A DNA stretch of 64,000 nt from Nitrosomonas marina (GTDB taxonomy: Bacteria; Pseudomonadota; Gammaproteobacteria; Burkholderiales; Nitrosomonadaceae). The position numbers and the translations under genes were made by a program. Within the stretch, counting starts at the first letter, position 1. Each line of letters starts with the position of its first letter. This document shows, in pieces, positions 44,034 to 52,399 of this stretch. The stretch lies in contig NZ_FOIA01000007.1 of the NCBI RefSeq assembly GCF_900111605.1, positions 50,576 to 114,575 of the forward strand, in the 5' to 3' direction. Under the pieces are notes generated by a model. The model had not been told where the DNA came from. It made no database searches and saw only the letters and a program-made list of their open reading frames with translations.

Positions 44034-44525
44034 TGTTTGCCATCTCGTAAGTCTATTCAGGCACAAACAGTCATCCTCGGTACGTAACGCTGCATGCTTT
44101 ATTGTTTGAAACCGAGCTATCTGTTAGCAGATAGTTTAATAGAGTCATTTCAGTTTGCCGTTGTTCCTGATTGAAACTTGTTCCTGATTGAAACGATAAC
44201 CTTTTGTTATGAAATTATAAAACAAGTAATTTAAATTTGCAGGAATATGTTCTTGTATAGAGTTCAGAATAAGGTTGAACTGGTTTAGTTGCATATGTTT
44301 CAGCTAAATTTAAATATTTCAGTCGTTGTGTAGCTGCTTGGCAGTCAAGTCAAATAAGACTGCGGTGATTATCTGAGTATGCGTTGTGGTATGCTGTGCG
44401 CTGCTTGCTCGTTGAGATCAAGGAAAATGGTATTTGGATTGGATTCGATAGTTCGGCGAGGAGCGGGGAGATACATTAGCCTGTTTATTCTTTATCAGTG
44501 TAGCTTGGCTGATTCTATTAAGCAC
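44034..44525. other. Intergenic region between the dihaem protein and glucokinase genes
   Basis: About 490 bases without a coding frame. It holds a perfect tandem duplication of a 17-bp unit at 44161-44194 and otherwise AT-rich DNA. Divergent promoters are expected here but could not be placed. Confidence 0.5.
44161..44194. repeat. Tandem 17-bp direct repeat (two copies)
   Basis: TTGTTCCTGATTGAAAC occurs twice in immediate succession (44161-44177 and 44178-44194). A simple slippage duplication or a two-site regulator target upstream of the dihaem gene. Confidence 0.85.
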
Positions 44526-45533
44526 ATGCGAAAATACATTATTTATGGTGATATAGGCGGCACCAAAACTCTGTTGCAAATGGCTGAATGTGTCGGTGCC
44601 ACATTTCGGGCGAACAGTTTACGTCGATACCGCAGTGGAGAGTATCGTTCATTTGCTGACATGCTCAACCATTTTCTGAATGAAGTTGGGTTCGATACAA
44701 CAACTTGCAGTCCCGTCGCTGCCTGTTTTGCCGTAGCAGGTCCAATTGTCGATCAACGTTCACAATTGACCAATCTGCCCTGGTTGCTTGACGCAGCGCA
44801 GATTGCACGGGCATTTTCAATCGAATATGTAAAGTTGCTGAATGATTTCGAAGCGGCTGCTATGGGCGTTGATGATCTGGCACCCGAAGACCTGGTGATG
44901 TTGCAGTCAGGCTGCGCTCAACCGAAAGCAATGCGTGTGATACTCGGCGCAGGTACAGGTATGGGCGTGGCGTGGCTCATCTGGCATGGGAACGGTTACC
45001 GGCCGTTGCCGACAGAGGCTGGTCATATCGATTTTGCGCCGACAAATGCATTGCAGATTCGACTGCTTGAACGATTGCAGAACAAATTCCAGCGTGTTTC
45101 GGTTGAGCGCTTGCTGTCAGGAACGGGACTGACGCACATTTTTAAATTTTTGCTGGAAAACCATACGCAATCACCGGATATTTCGCAGTTTCAGTTGGAT
45201 GAGGACAGCGGCGCGGCGATTACGGCGCTTGCGACCGAAGAAAAACACCCCGTTGCAATCAAATCCCTGGAACTGTTTGCTGAAATATATGGTGCTTATG
45301 CAGGCAACCTGGCGCTTGCGGGGTTATGCAGAAATGGCGTGTATATTGCCGGTGGAATCGCCCCCAAAATAATTGATACACTGCGGGGGGGTGCGTTTAT
45401 ACGGGAGTTTTGTCGTAAAGGCCGGTTTTCCGGCCTGATGAAGACTATTCCGGTTCAGGTGATCATCAATCCTGATATCAGCTTGCTGGGTGCCAAAAAC
45501 GGTGCAAGGGAATTAATGATGACAAGCCGTTGA
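44526..45533 (+). CDS. glk: Glucokinase
   Basis: 335-residue cytosolic bacterial glucokinase, phosphorylating glucose with ATP. ASKHA-fold motifs: phosphate-1 GDIGGTKTLL at about residues 8-17, the sugar-binding region LLNDFEAAAMG with its catalytic Asp, LGAGTGMGVAW, EAGHIDFAP and the C-terminal adenosine motif GVYIAGGIAPK. ATG 44526 fits the family; the frame runs to 44379 without a plausible domain. No strong ribosome site is seen. As first gene of the sugar island, it would capture glucose released by trehalose or glucan breakdown. Confidence 0.92.
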   Translation: MRKYIIYGDIGGTKTLLQMAECVGATFRANSLRRYRSGEYRSFADMLNHFLNEVGFDTTTCSPVAACFAVAGPIVDQRSQLTNLPWLLDAAQIARAFSIEYVKLLNDFEAAAMGVDDLAPEDLVMLQSGCAQPKAMRVILGAGTGMGVAWLIWHGNGYRPLPTEAGHIDFAPTNALQIRLLERLQNKFQRVSVERLLSGTGLTHIFKFLLENHTQSPDISQFQLDEDSGAAITALATEEKHPVAIKSLELFAEIYGAYAGNLALAGLCRNGVYIAGGIAPKIIDTLRGGAFIREFCRKGRFSGLMKTIPVQVIINPDISLLGAKNGARELMMTSR

Positions 45534-45822
45534 AAACGATATTCGAGTAGTAGATGGTAAACACATTGGCGACATGCATGCTGAAAGCCGACTTGGAAAA
45601 CGAGACACATGCTGTGCCAAGTTAAGTGTGGATTAATGGAAACCAGTATACGCATTTTGAATCTGCTTTATCTCTTTGATGCTATCGCAGACGGACAGTG
45701 TCTGATGATTTTCTTCTGAATATACCCGCGCTTTGGAAATTGACAATGAAAAGAACGGAAAAGTGATTGTGATACAAAACAGATTAATACTTGATTACAT
45801 GACTGAATGGCTGTGCTGAATT

Positions 45823-48378
45823 ATGTTCTCTAAAACTACTTATACCATTACCATCAACCCTAAAATACCGCCCAGACTGGAACGTCTGGAGGAACTGGCC
45901 AATAATCTCTGGTACAGCTGGGACCGTGCTACACGCATGTTGTTTTCCAGATTGGATCCTGTTTTATGGAGCGCCGTCGGACACAATCCAAAAGCTTTTC
46001 TCAAGCGTGCGGATGAATCCGTATTGCTGAAGGCGGCAGAAGACCCAAATTTCCTGACGACTTACGACAGTATTTTATCGACGTTTGACTCCTATCTCTA
46101 TGAACCGTCGCAGCGGGACAAAGCCAACGGATTGCGCACGAAAGACCAGATTGTGTATTTCTGTTTTGAATTCGGTTTTCATGAAAGTTTACCAATTTAT
46201 TCCGGTGGTCTCGGTATTCTTGCCGGCGACCACTGTAAAGCAGCAAGTGATTTGCACCTGCCGTTTGTGGCTGTAGGACTGCTTTATCGTCAAGGATACT
46301 TTTCCCAGACAATTGATAATCAGGGAAATCAGCGTGCCGTCTATACCGATTCGGATTTTGAGGATCTGCCCGTATCGCCGGTTCTGCATGACGACGGCTC
46401 GGAAGTACGAATTCAGGTAGCGTTACCGGGACGACAGGTAACGGTAAAGATATGGATGGCCAAAATCGGTCGAGTAACGCTCTATCTGCTGGATACCGAC
46501 TTGCCGGAAAATTCTCAACAGGATCGTGACATTACGCATAAACTGTACGGTGGTGACAAAACCATGCGCATTGAACAGGAGATTATCCTGGGTATAGGTG
46601 GTGTGCGCGCTTTGCATGAAATGGGAATAAAGCCGACGATTTGGCATATAAATGAAGGCCATGCGGCGTTTATGATACCTGAGCGTATTCGTATTCTGAT
46701 GCGCGGTGATCTCGATTTTGACAGCGCCCTGGAGGCGATAGCAGCCAACACGATTTTTACCACACATACGGCAGTCCCCGCCGGGCACGATCATTTCAGC
46801 GAAGAAATGGTACAACGCTACTTCGAACCCTTTTACCGCGAGTTGAATATCAATCACGAAACTTTTATGGCGCTGGGTCAGACAGCCAGCAGCAAGGATT
46901 TCAACATGACAGCGCTCGCTGTTCGTGGATCGCGTACACATAATGGTGTCAGCAAAATTCATGGCAACGTCTCTGCGAAGATCTGTCAGGATTTGTGGCC
47001 GCAAATCGAGCCGGAAGAAAATCCCTTGGCTTATATTACGAACGGTGTGCATGTGCCGACTTTTCTGGCACAGGAGTGGACCGATCTGTTTGATCGTTAC
47101 CTGGGATATGGCTGGCGGACGAAATTGTGTGACACAACATTCTGGCAACAGATTTATGATATTCCAGATCATATGTTCTGGAGTATCAGGCAGTCTTTAA
47201 AGTCGCAAATGCTGTTTGGTATCCGTGATCGTCTGGCTGAGCAAAATACGCGCAATCACGGTTCCGAGGCGCACCTTGACCGCCTGCTGAAATTCACCGA
47301 TCCGGTCAACCCCAATGTGTTGACCATCGGTTTTGCACGCCGTTTCGCTACTTACAAGCGCGCCACATTGCTTTTCGAAAATCTAAACTGGCTGCGCAAA
47401 ATCGTGCTGGACGAGGAATATCCGGTACTGCTGATTTTCGCGGGGAAAGCGCATCCAGCTGATGTACCTGGCCAGGATTTGATTCGTCGTATCAGCCAGA
47501 TTGCGCATATGCCCGATTTTGAGGGCAGGTTGTTGCTTGTTGAAGGATACGATCTGAGGCTGGCCAGACGCCTGGTTGCCGGTGTAGATGTCTGGCTCAA
47601 TAATCCAATTTACCCGCTGGAAGCCAGTGGCACCTCAGGTATTAAAGCTGGCATCAATGGTTCCCTCAACCTGAGTGTTCTTGATGGGTGGTGGGAGGAA
47701 GGGTACGATGGTCTGAATGGCTGGGCCATCAAACCGGGGCCTGAAAACATGGAAGCAGTAGTACGCGATCAGGAGGAAAGTCTGGCGCTCTATGAAATAT
47801 TGCAGGATCAGGTGATTCCCTTGTATTACAACCGCAGCAAGTTCGGTTATTCTCCTGAATGGGTCAGAATGGCCAAACATTCAATGGCATCACTGCTGCC
47901 AGGTTTTAGTGCGTCGCGCATGGTGGAACAATATCTGAAAAATTTCTATTATCCGGCCAGTCGTCAGAATGATCGCTACAGATCGGATCAATTTTCAGGC
48001 GCACGAGAGATTGCTGCGTGGAAGTCGCGAATTAGAAGCGCCTGGCATGGTGTTGAAATACGCCGCCTGGATATACCGCCTACGAGAGCCTGTTTTAATG
48101 ATATTCTGCATTTTAAAGTTGCGGCCAAACTGAACGGATTAACACCTGAAGATGTGATCGTTGAGATGCTGATCTCCCGGCAGTACAAGAAAACACGGCT
48201 CAGCAATTTTAATCATTTCAGCTTTGAATATACCGGCATCCAAGAGCAGGACGCGCATATTTTTGAGCTAAGATTGTCTCCCGAGCTTTGCGGCAAACAG
48301 GAATATTTTATACGTATTTATCCGTATCATACTTTACTGACTCATCCGCTGGAGATGGGTATGATGGTCTGGATGTAA
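45823..48378 (+). CDS. glgP: Alpha-glucan phosphorylase (glycogen phosphorylase, GT35)
   Basis: 851-residue PLP-dependent enzyme that cleaves alpha-1,4-glucan with phosphate to glucose-1-phosphate. It belongs to the alpha-glucan family phosphorylase subtype with a DUF3417 N-terminus (PPRLERLEELANNLWYSWD). The phosphorylase core includes EFGFHESLPIYSGGLGILAGDH, the HINEGHAAF region, GFARRFATYKRA, and EASGTSGIKAGINGSLNLS in the active site. The C-terminal 130 residues form a beta-rich domain (DIPPTRACFNDILHFKVAA). The start ATG is the first in the frame. The role is to mobilise storage glucan or maltodextrin, supplying the trehalose genes that follow. Confidence 0.94.
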   Translation: MFSKTTYTITINPKIPPRLERLEELANNLWYSWDRATRMLFSRLDPVLWSAVGHNPKAFLKRADESVLLKAAEDPNFLTTYDSILSTFDSYLYEPSQRDKANGLRTKDQIVYFCFEFGFHESLPIYSGGLGILAGDHCKAASDLHLPFVAVGLLYRQGYFSQTIDNQGNQRAVYTDSDFEDLPVSPVLHDDGSEVRIQVALPGRQVTVKIWMAKIGRVTLYLLDTDLPENSQQDRDITHKLYGGDKTMRIEQEIILGIGGVRALHEMGIKPTIWHINEGHAAFMIPERIRILMRGDLDFDSALEAIAANTIFTTHTAVPAGHDHFSEEMVQRYFEPFYRELNINHETFMALGQTASSKDFNMTALAVRGSRTHNGVSKIHGNVSAKICQDLWPQIEPEENPLAYITNGVHVPTFLAQEWTDLFDRYLGYGWRTKLCDTTFWQQIYDIPDHMFWSIRQSLKSQMLFGIRDRLAEQNTRNHGSEAHLDRLLKFTDPVNPNVLTIGFARRFATYKRATLLFENLNWLRKIVLDEEYPVLLIFAGKAHPADVPGQDLIRRISQIAHMPDFEGRLLLVEGYDLRLARRLVAGVDVWLNNPIYPLEASGTSGIKAGINGSLNLSVLDGWWEEGYDGLNGWAIKPGPENMEAVVRDQEESLALYEILQDQVIPLYYNRSKFGYSPEWVRMAKHSMASLLPGFSASRMVEQYLKNFYYPASRQNDRYRSDQFSGAREIAAWKSRIRSAWHGVEIRRLDIPPTRACFNDILHFKVAAKLNGLTPEDVIVEMLISRQYKKTRLSNFNHFSFEYTGIQEQDAHIFELRLSPELCGKQEYFIRIYPYHTLLTHPLEMGMMVWM

Positions 48379-48391
48379 GCGGTTTCGCTTA
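48376..48391. other. Perfect short palindrome overlapping the glgP stop
   Basis: TAAGCG / CGCTTA with a 4-base loop, beginning with the stop codon. It lacks a T-run, so it is at most a weak 3'-end element. Confidence 0.3.
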
Positions 48392-48556
48392 AGACGCCCG
48401 AAAAAACGGTCTTGCAAATCACTGCAATGACTGTTTAAATTTCAACTGCGGGTTTGACAATCAGCCCATTTGCCCAATACTGATAAATATTGTGGCGTTT
48501 GTATCGTCACCGTGTTTCTGATCCGATAATGCTATAACAAGAAGGAGGCATCATCT

Positions 48557-49279
48557 ATGACAACGCTTGACGCCGCTCCCACAGGCACAGCATCAGAATC
48601 AGAAAATCGTCCCGGTCCATTTTTCATTAAAGATTGCGCGCTGGTTGCGCTGGCGACCGGCAGAAGAGCGCGCATGTTGCAGGAATTCAGAAACGAAATC
48701 ACCCAGATTGATGAATCCAGCATTTATCATCATTATTGGGGTGGTCTTCTGCAGGCTCGCTTTGAAGAACGTGAATTCAACAATGACTTTGCTGCATGGA
48801 TTCGCCATGGCATACACGACGCCATGCTTGCCGAACGGCTCGCTGCATTGGATCCAACTGATTTTGCAGATCTTGATTTGTTACGCCATGAAATCATTGA
48901 GCTGATTGACATGCGTCTGGACGAATGTGAAAGCCTGCTCTGGATGCGCGCGACCCAGCAGTTCGAATTTATACGATCGCAGATTATCGTTTTTGACACT
49001 GAACGGTGCTTGCAGCAGCCGGCCGAGCTGGCATCAACGATAGAGCAATTCTCGACCAGCAGCATTTTTTATCATTTTATTGATGCGCGCAGGCGAACCC
49101 AGCACCGGTGCGATGATTTCAGCGACTGGCTCGCGGGCTTTGGTACCCAGTTCAATGGATTACGAAAGCATATTGCGGGTATAGATCCTTATTTTGGCAG
49201 CCTGGCCGAATTGCGTATTCAACTCGCACAACTGTTTCAGACATATTTTCAGGAGCCGGTTCATGAGCCTGCTGGATGA
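48557..49279 (+). CDS. DUF5752 family protein (trehalose cluster)
   Basis: 240-residue soluble, mainly helical protein with two internal halves that resemble one another: FRNEITQIDESSIYHHYWGG with NDFAAWIRHGIHD, and IEQFSTSSIFYHFIDARRR with DDFSDWLAGFGTQ. This pattern and the position immediately before treT match the DUF5752 family. The function is unknown; a regulatory or stabilising role for the sugar enzymes is plausible from context. It has a strong ribosome site (AAGGAGG, eight bases before ATG 48557). It overlaps treT by 17 bases. Confidence 0.78.
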   Translation: MTTLDAAPTGTASESENRPGPFFIKDCALVALATGRRARMLQEFRNEITQIDESSIYHHYWGGLLQARFEEREFNNDFAAWIRHGIHDAMLAERLAALDPTDFADLDLLRHEIIELIDMRLDECESLLWMRATQQFEFIRSQIIVFDTERCLQQPAELASTIEQFSTSSIFYHFIDARRRTQHRCDDFSDWLAGFGTQFNGLRKHIAGIDPYFGSLAELRIQLAQLFQTYFQEPVHEPAG

Positions 49280-50534
49280 TTATGCACAAATTAGCGGGAA
49301 TGATGTCATTGCCCACTTGCAGCAGCTTGCAGCGCCCTTTCACGGTGCTAGAGTTGTACACGTCAATTCCACACGTGTAGGCGGTGGGGTTGCCGAGATT
49401 CTGACGAAAATGATACCGCTCATGCAGGAACTCGGTATTAATGCAAGCTGGGAAGTGATTACCGGAGAAAGTCAGTTTTATGAATGCACTAAGGGCATGC
49501 ATAATACCCTGCAAGGTAATCAGATTCATTTGAGCGACAAGTTGCTTGGTGTCTATGAGAGAACGAATGCAGAGAACGCTGAAGCGTTGCGCGAATCGCT
49601 CACGGAAGCTGATTTTGTCTTTATTCATGATCCTCAGCCGGCTGCGTTGCTGCAGCATTTTCCTAATCGTAAAGGCAAATGGATCTGGCGTTGTCATATT
49701 GACGCCAGCCATCCTTATCGGCCGGTCTGGAAGTATTTGCGGAAATTCATTGTGCCGTATGATGCCAGTATTTTCTCTCTGGCTGCTTTCGCTCATGAAT
49801 TGCCTCATCCGATTTATCTGATACCACCCAGCATTGACCCGCTCAGTGACAAAAATATCGAATTGGAACCCGGTGCAGTTCGACAGGTGTATGAAAAATA
49901 TACACTGGATCCCGAGCGTCCTTTGATACTTCAGGTGTCCCGTTTTGACCGTTTCAAGGACCCTATTGGAGTAATCGAGGCTTATCAGCTGGCCAAAAAA
50001 TATCTGCCCTCGCTGCAACTGGTATTGGCGGGTGGCGAAGCAACGGATGATCCTGAGGGTGGGGTGGTGCTTGGCGAAGTGCAGGAAGCTGCGTACGGCG
50101 ATCCTGATATCAATATTCTTTTGCTGCCATCCGATGCGCATCTGGAAATAAATGCGCTACAACGTGCAGCGGACATCGTACTACAAAAATCAATTCGTGA
50201 AGGTTTCGGTCTGACTGTCACTGAAGCTATGTGGAAAGGCAAACCCGTAATCGGCGGTGATGTGGGCGGTATTCGATTGCAGGTAATTAACCACCATACC
50301 GGTTTTCTTGCGAGTACGCCAGAAGGTGCCGCCCTGCGTATCCGCTACCTGTTGTACCAGCCGGCAAAAATTCGTGAAATGGGTGAGAAAGCCAGAGTTT
50401 TTGTGCGCGACAATTTTCTCATTACCCGCCATTTGCGCGAATACCTGGCGCTAATGGTCGCGTTGCTATATGAATCGCAGGACCGTATAGAGCTGTCCTG
50501 CTCGAGCCTGAATCAGGAAATTCGTGATTTATGA
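49263..50534 (+). CDS. treT: Trehalose synthase TreT-type glycosyltransferase (GT4)
   Basis: 423-residue GT-B retaining glycosyltransferase that joins NDP-glucose and glucose into trehalose. The N-terminal signature VVHVNSTRVGGGVAEIL is the TreT hallmark. The C-terminal Rossmann half has ILQVSRFDRFKDPIGVI, then VLQKSIREGFGLTVTEAMWKGKPVIGGDVGGI, the EX7E nucleotide-binding motif. ATG 49263 lies inside the end of the DUF5752 gene; the upstream ATG at 49194 would overlap more and adds no domain. The window therefore contains TreT and also TreY/TreZ, two independent trehalose routes. Confidence 0.9.
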   Translation: MSLLDDYAQISGNDVIAHLQQLAAPFHGARVVHVNSTRVGGGVAEILTKMIPLMQELGINASWEVITGESQFYECTKGMHNTLQGNQIHLSDKLLGVYERTNAENAEALRESLTEADFVFIHDPQPAALLQHFPNRKGKWIWRCHIDASHPYRPVWKYLRKFIVPYDASIFSLAAFAHELPHPIYLIPPSIDPLSDKNIELEPGAVRQVYEKYTLDPERPLILQVSRFDRFKDPIGVIEAYQLAKKYLPSLQLVLAGGEATDDPEGGVVLGEVQEAAYGDPDINILLLPSDAHLEINALQRAADIVLQKSIREGFGLTVTEAMWKGKPVIGGDVGGIRLQVINHHTGFLASTPEGAALRIRYLLYQPAKIREMGEKARVFVRDNFLITRHLREYLALMVALLYESQDRIELSCSSLNQEIRDL

Positions 50535-50548
50535 AGCCATAATACTGT

Positions 50549-52399
50549 ATGTCTGACAATATATCTTATCAAATGCCATTTGGCGCAGAGCTGGAAACCG
50601 GCGGCAAAGTGCGTTTTCGACTTTGGGCGCCTGGGGGAAATACGGTAGATGTCTGTCTGTATGATGGTTCCAAAGAAAAAAAATTAACGATGGCGGCGGC
50701 AGCTGACAGCTGGTTTGAAATCACGACAACATCTGCAACGCCGGGTACTTACTACCGTTTCTGTATTGATGGCGATCATTGCGTACCGGATCCGGCTTCG
50801 CGCTTCCAGCCTGAAGATGTGCACGGGCCAAGTGAAGTCATAGACCCTTCCAGCTGGCGCTGGCAGGATGCTCACTGGATGGGGCGGCCCTGGGAAGAAA
50901 CCGTTGTTTACGAATTGCATGTCGGCAGTTTTACACCTGAAGGTAATTTTGCCGGCGTAATGGGAAAACTGGATTACTTGAGAGATCTGGGTGTTACCGC
51001 GATTGAATTGATGCCGGTTGCTGATTTTCCAGGAAAACACAACTGGGGTTATGATGGTGCCTATCTGTTTGCACCAGACAGCCGCTACGGCCGGCCCGAC
51101 GATCTAAAAGCCTTGATCGACGCGGCGCATGCGCGCAATCTGATGGTATTCCTGGACGTGGTATACAACCATTTCGGGCCGGAGGGAAATTATCTGCATC
51201 TTTACGCACCTCAGTTTTTCACTGAGAAACATCGGACTCCCTGGGGTGCTGCTATCAATTTCGACGACGAATACAGTCACTGGGTACGGCAGTTTTTCAT
51301 TCATAATGCACTGTACTGGCTGAAAGAATATCATATTGACGGTTTGCGGCTGGATGCTGTGCACGCCATTCTGGACGATTCTCAACCGGATATTCTGACC
51401 GAGCTGGCTCAACGAGTGCAGACAGCTTTTCCCAGTGAACGCCATATTCATCTGATCCTGGAGAACGATCATAACGCGGCGCATTATCTTGAGCGTGATG
51501 CCGGACACAAGCCGTGCGCGTACGCTGCACAATGGAACGATGATATACATCATGCTCTCCATGTAATAACCACCGGAGAAACCGGTGGTTATTACATGGA
51601 CTATGCGCAGAATCCTATATTACACCTGGGGCGCTGTCTGGCGGAAGGATTTGCTTATCAGGGTGATTGCTCTCCTTACCGGAACGGGGAGCCCCGTGGC
51701 GAACCGAGCCGCCATTTGCCGCCAACAGCTTTCGTGTCCTTCTTGCAGAACCATGATCAGGTGGGTAACCGCGCTTTTGGCGAGCGTATTCAGGCGCTTG
51801 CATCGCCACAGCAAATTCATGCTGCGGCAGCGATATTATTGCTTGCACCGTCACCACCATTATTGTTTATGGGCGAAGAGTGGGGCAGCTGCCAGCCGTT
51901 TCCATTTTTTTGCGATTTTGGGACGGAGCTGGCTGACGCGGTTGTCAACGGCCGCCGCGAGGAATTCGCCCGTTTTCCGGAATTCAGTAATCCTGATGCG
52001 CGTGCGCGCATTCCCAATCCAATGGAAGAGAGTACATTTCAGCGCGCCGTGTTGAACTGGCTGGATTGTGATCGTCCCGAACATGCATCCTGGCTGACGC
52101 TGTATCGTGAGCTGCTTGCCCTGCGTCATCGTTATATTGTGCCTTGTCTGCCCGGTTTGATTCAGCAACCGGCAGCGTTCAGTCAATTGGGGGGTCATGG
52201 ATTGAAGGTAAGCTGGATACTGGCCGATAATACGCAATTATCGCTAATTGCCAACCTTGGAGATGAAGTACTGAGCGGCTGCAGTTTTTCTCCATGGAAA
52301 TTACTGTATGCCACGCATAGCACCAGCTGCGGTCTGAATGACATCGATGTTTTGCCGCCCTGGTCCGTGATCTGGTATCTGAGTAAAGGAGCTGCTTAG
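50549..52399 (+). CDS. treZ: Malto-oligosyltrehalose trehalohydrolase
   Basis: 616-residue GH13 enzyme that releases trehalose from the maltooligosyl-trehalose made by TreY. A CBM48-like N-terminal domain (KVRFRLWAPGGNTVDVCLY) precedes the barrel: GYDGAYLFAPDSRYG, then the catalytic nucleophile in GLRLDAVHAI, the acid Glu in LILENDHN, and the conserved HD in FLQNHDQVGNRAFG. Length is normal. The coding sequence contains a perfect 19-bp inverted repeat at 51558-51600. The last base of its TAG stop is the first of the treY GTG start, so the pair is coupled. Confidence 0.95.
   Translation: MSDNISYQMPFGAELETGGKVRFRLWAPGGNTVDVCLYDGSKEKKLTMAAAADSWFEITTTSATPGTYYRFCIDGDHCVPDPASRFQPEDVHGPSEVIDPSSWRWQDAHWMGRPWEETVVYELHVGSFTPEGNFAGVMGKLDYLRDLGVTAIELMPVADFPGKHNWGYDGAYLFAPDSRYGRPDDLKALIDAAHARNLMVFLDVVYNHFGPEGNYLHLYAPQFFTEKHRTPWGAAINFDDEYSHWVRQFFIHNALYWLKEYHIDGLRLDAVHAILDDSQPDILTELAQRVQTAFPSERHIHLILENDHNAAHYLERDAGHKPCAYAAQWNDDIHHALHVITTGETGGYYMDYAQNPILHLGRCLAEGFAYQGDCSPYRNGEPRGEPSRHLPPTAFVSFLQNHDQVGNRAFGERIQALASPQQIHAAAAILLLAPSPPLLFMGEEWGSCQPFPFFCDFGTELADAVVNGRREEFARFPEFSNPDARARIPNPMEESTFQRAVLNWLDCDRPEHASWLTLYRELLALRHRYIVPCLPGLIQQPAAFSQLGGHGLKVSWILADNTQLSLIANLGDEVLSGCSFSPWKLLYATHSTSCGLNDIDVLPPWSVIWYLSKGAA
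51558..51600. repeat. Perfect 19-bp inverted repeat with a 5-base loop inside treZ
   Basis: 51558-51576 (TCCATG...CACCGG) and 51582-51600 (CCGGTG...CATGGA) are exact reverse complements, with AGAAA between. The RNA would form a very stable hairpin while still encoding a normal TreZ stretch, ITTGETGGYYMDYA. Confidence 0.95.

Noticed and set aside
46423..47172. 249-codon reverse open frame opposite glgP
   Set aside because: Antisense to conserved phosphorylase sequence; no ribosome site.
49152..50141. 329-codon reverse open frame opposite treT
   Set aside because: Exactly antisense to the well-supported treT gene; composition is that of a mirrored frame and no family motif is seen.
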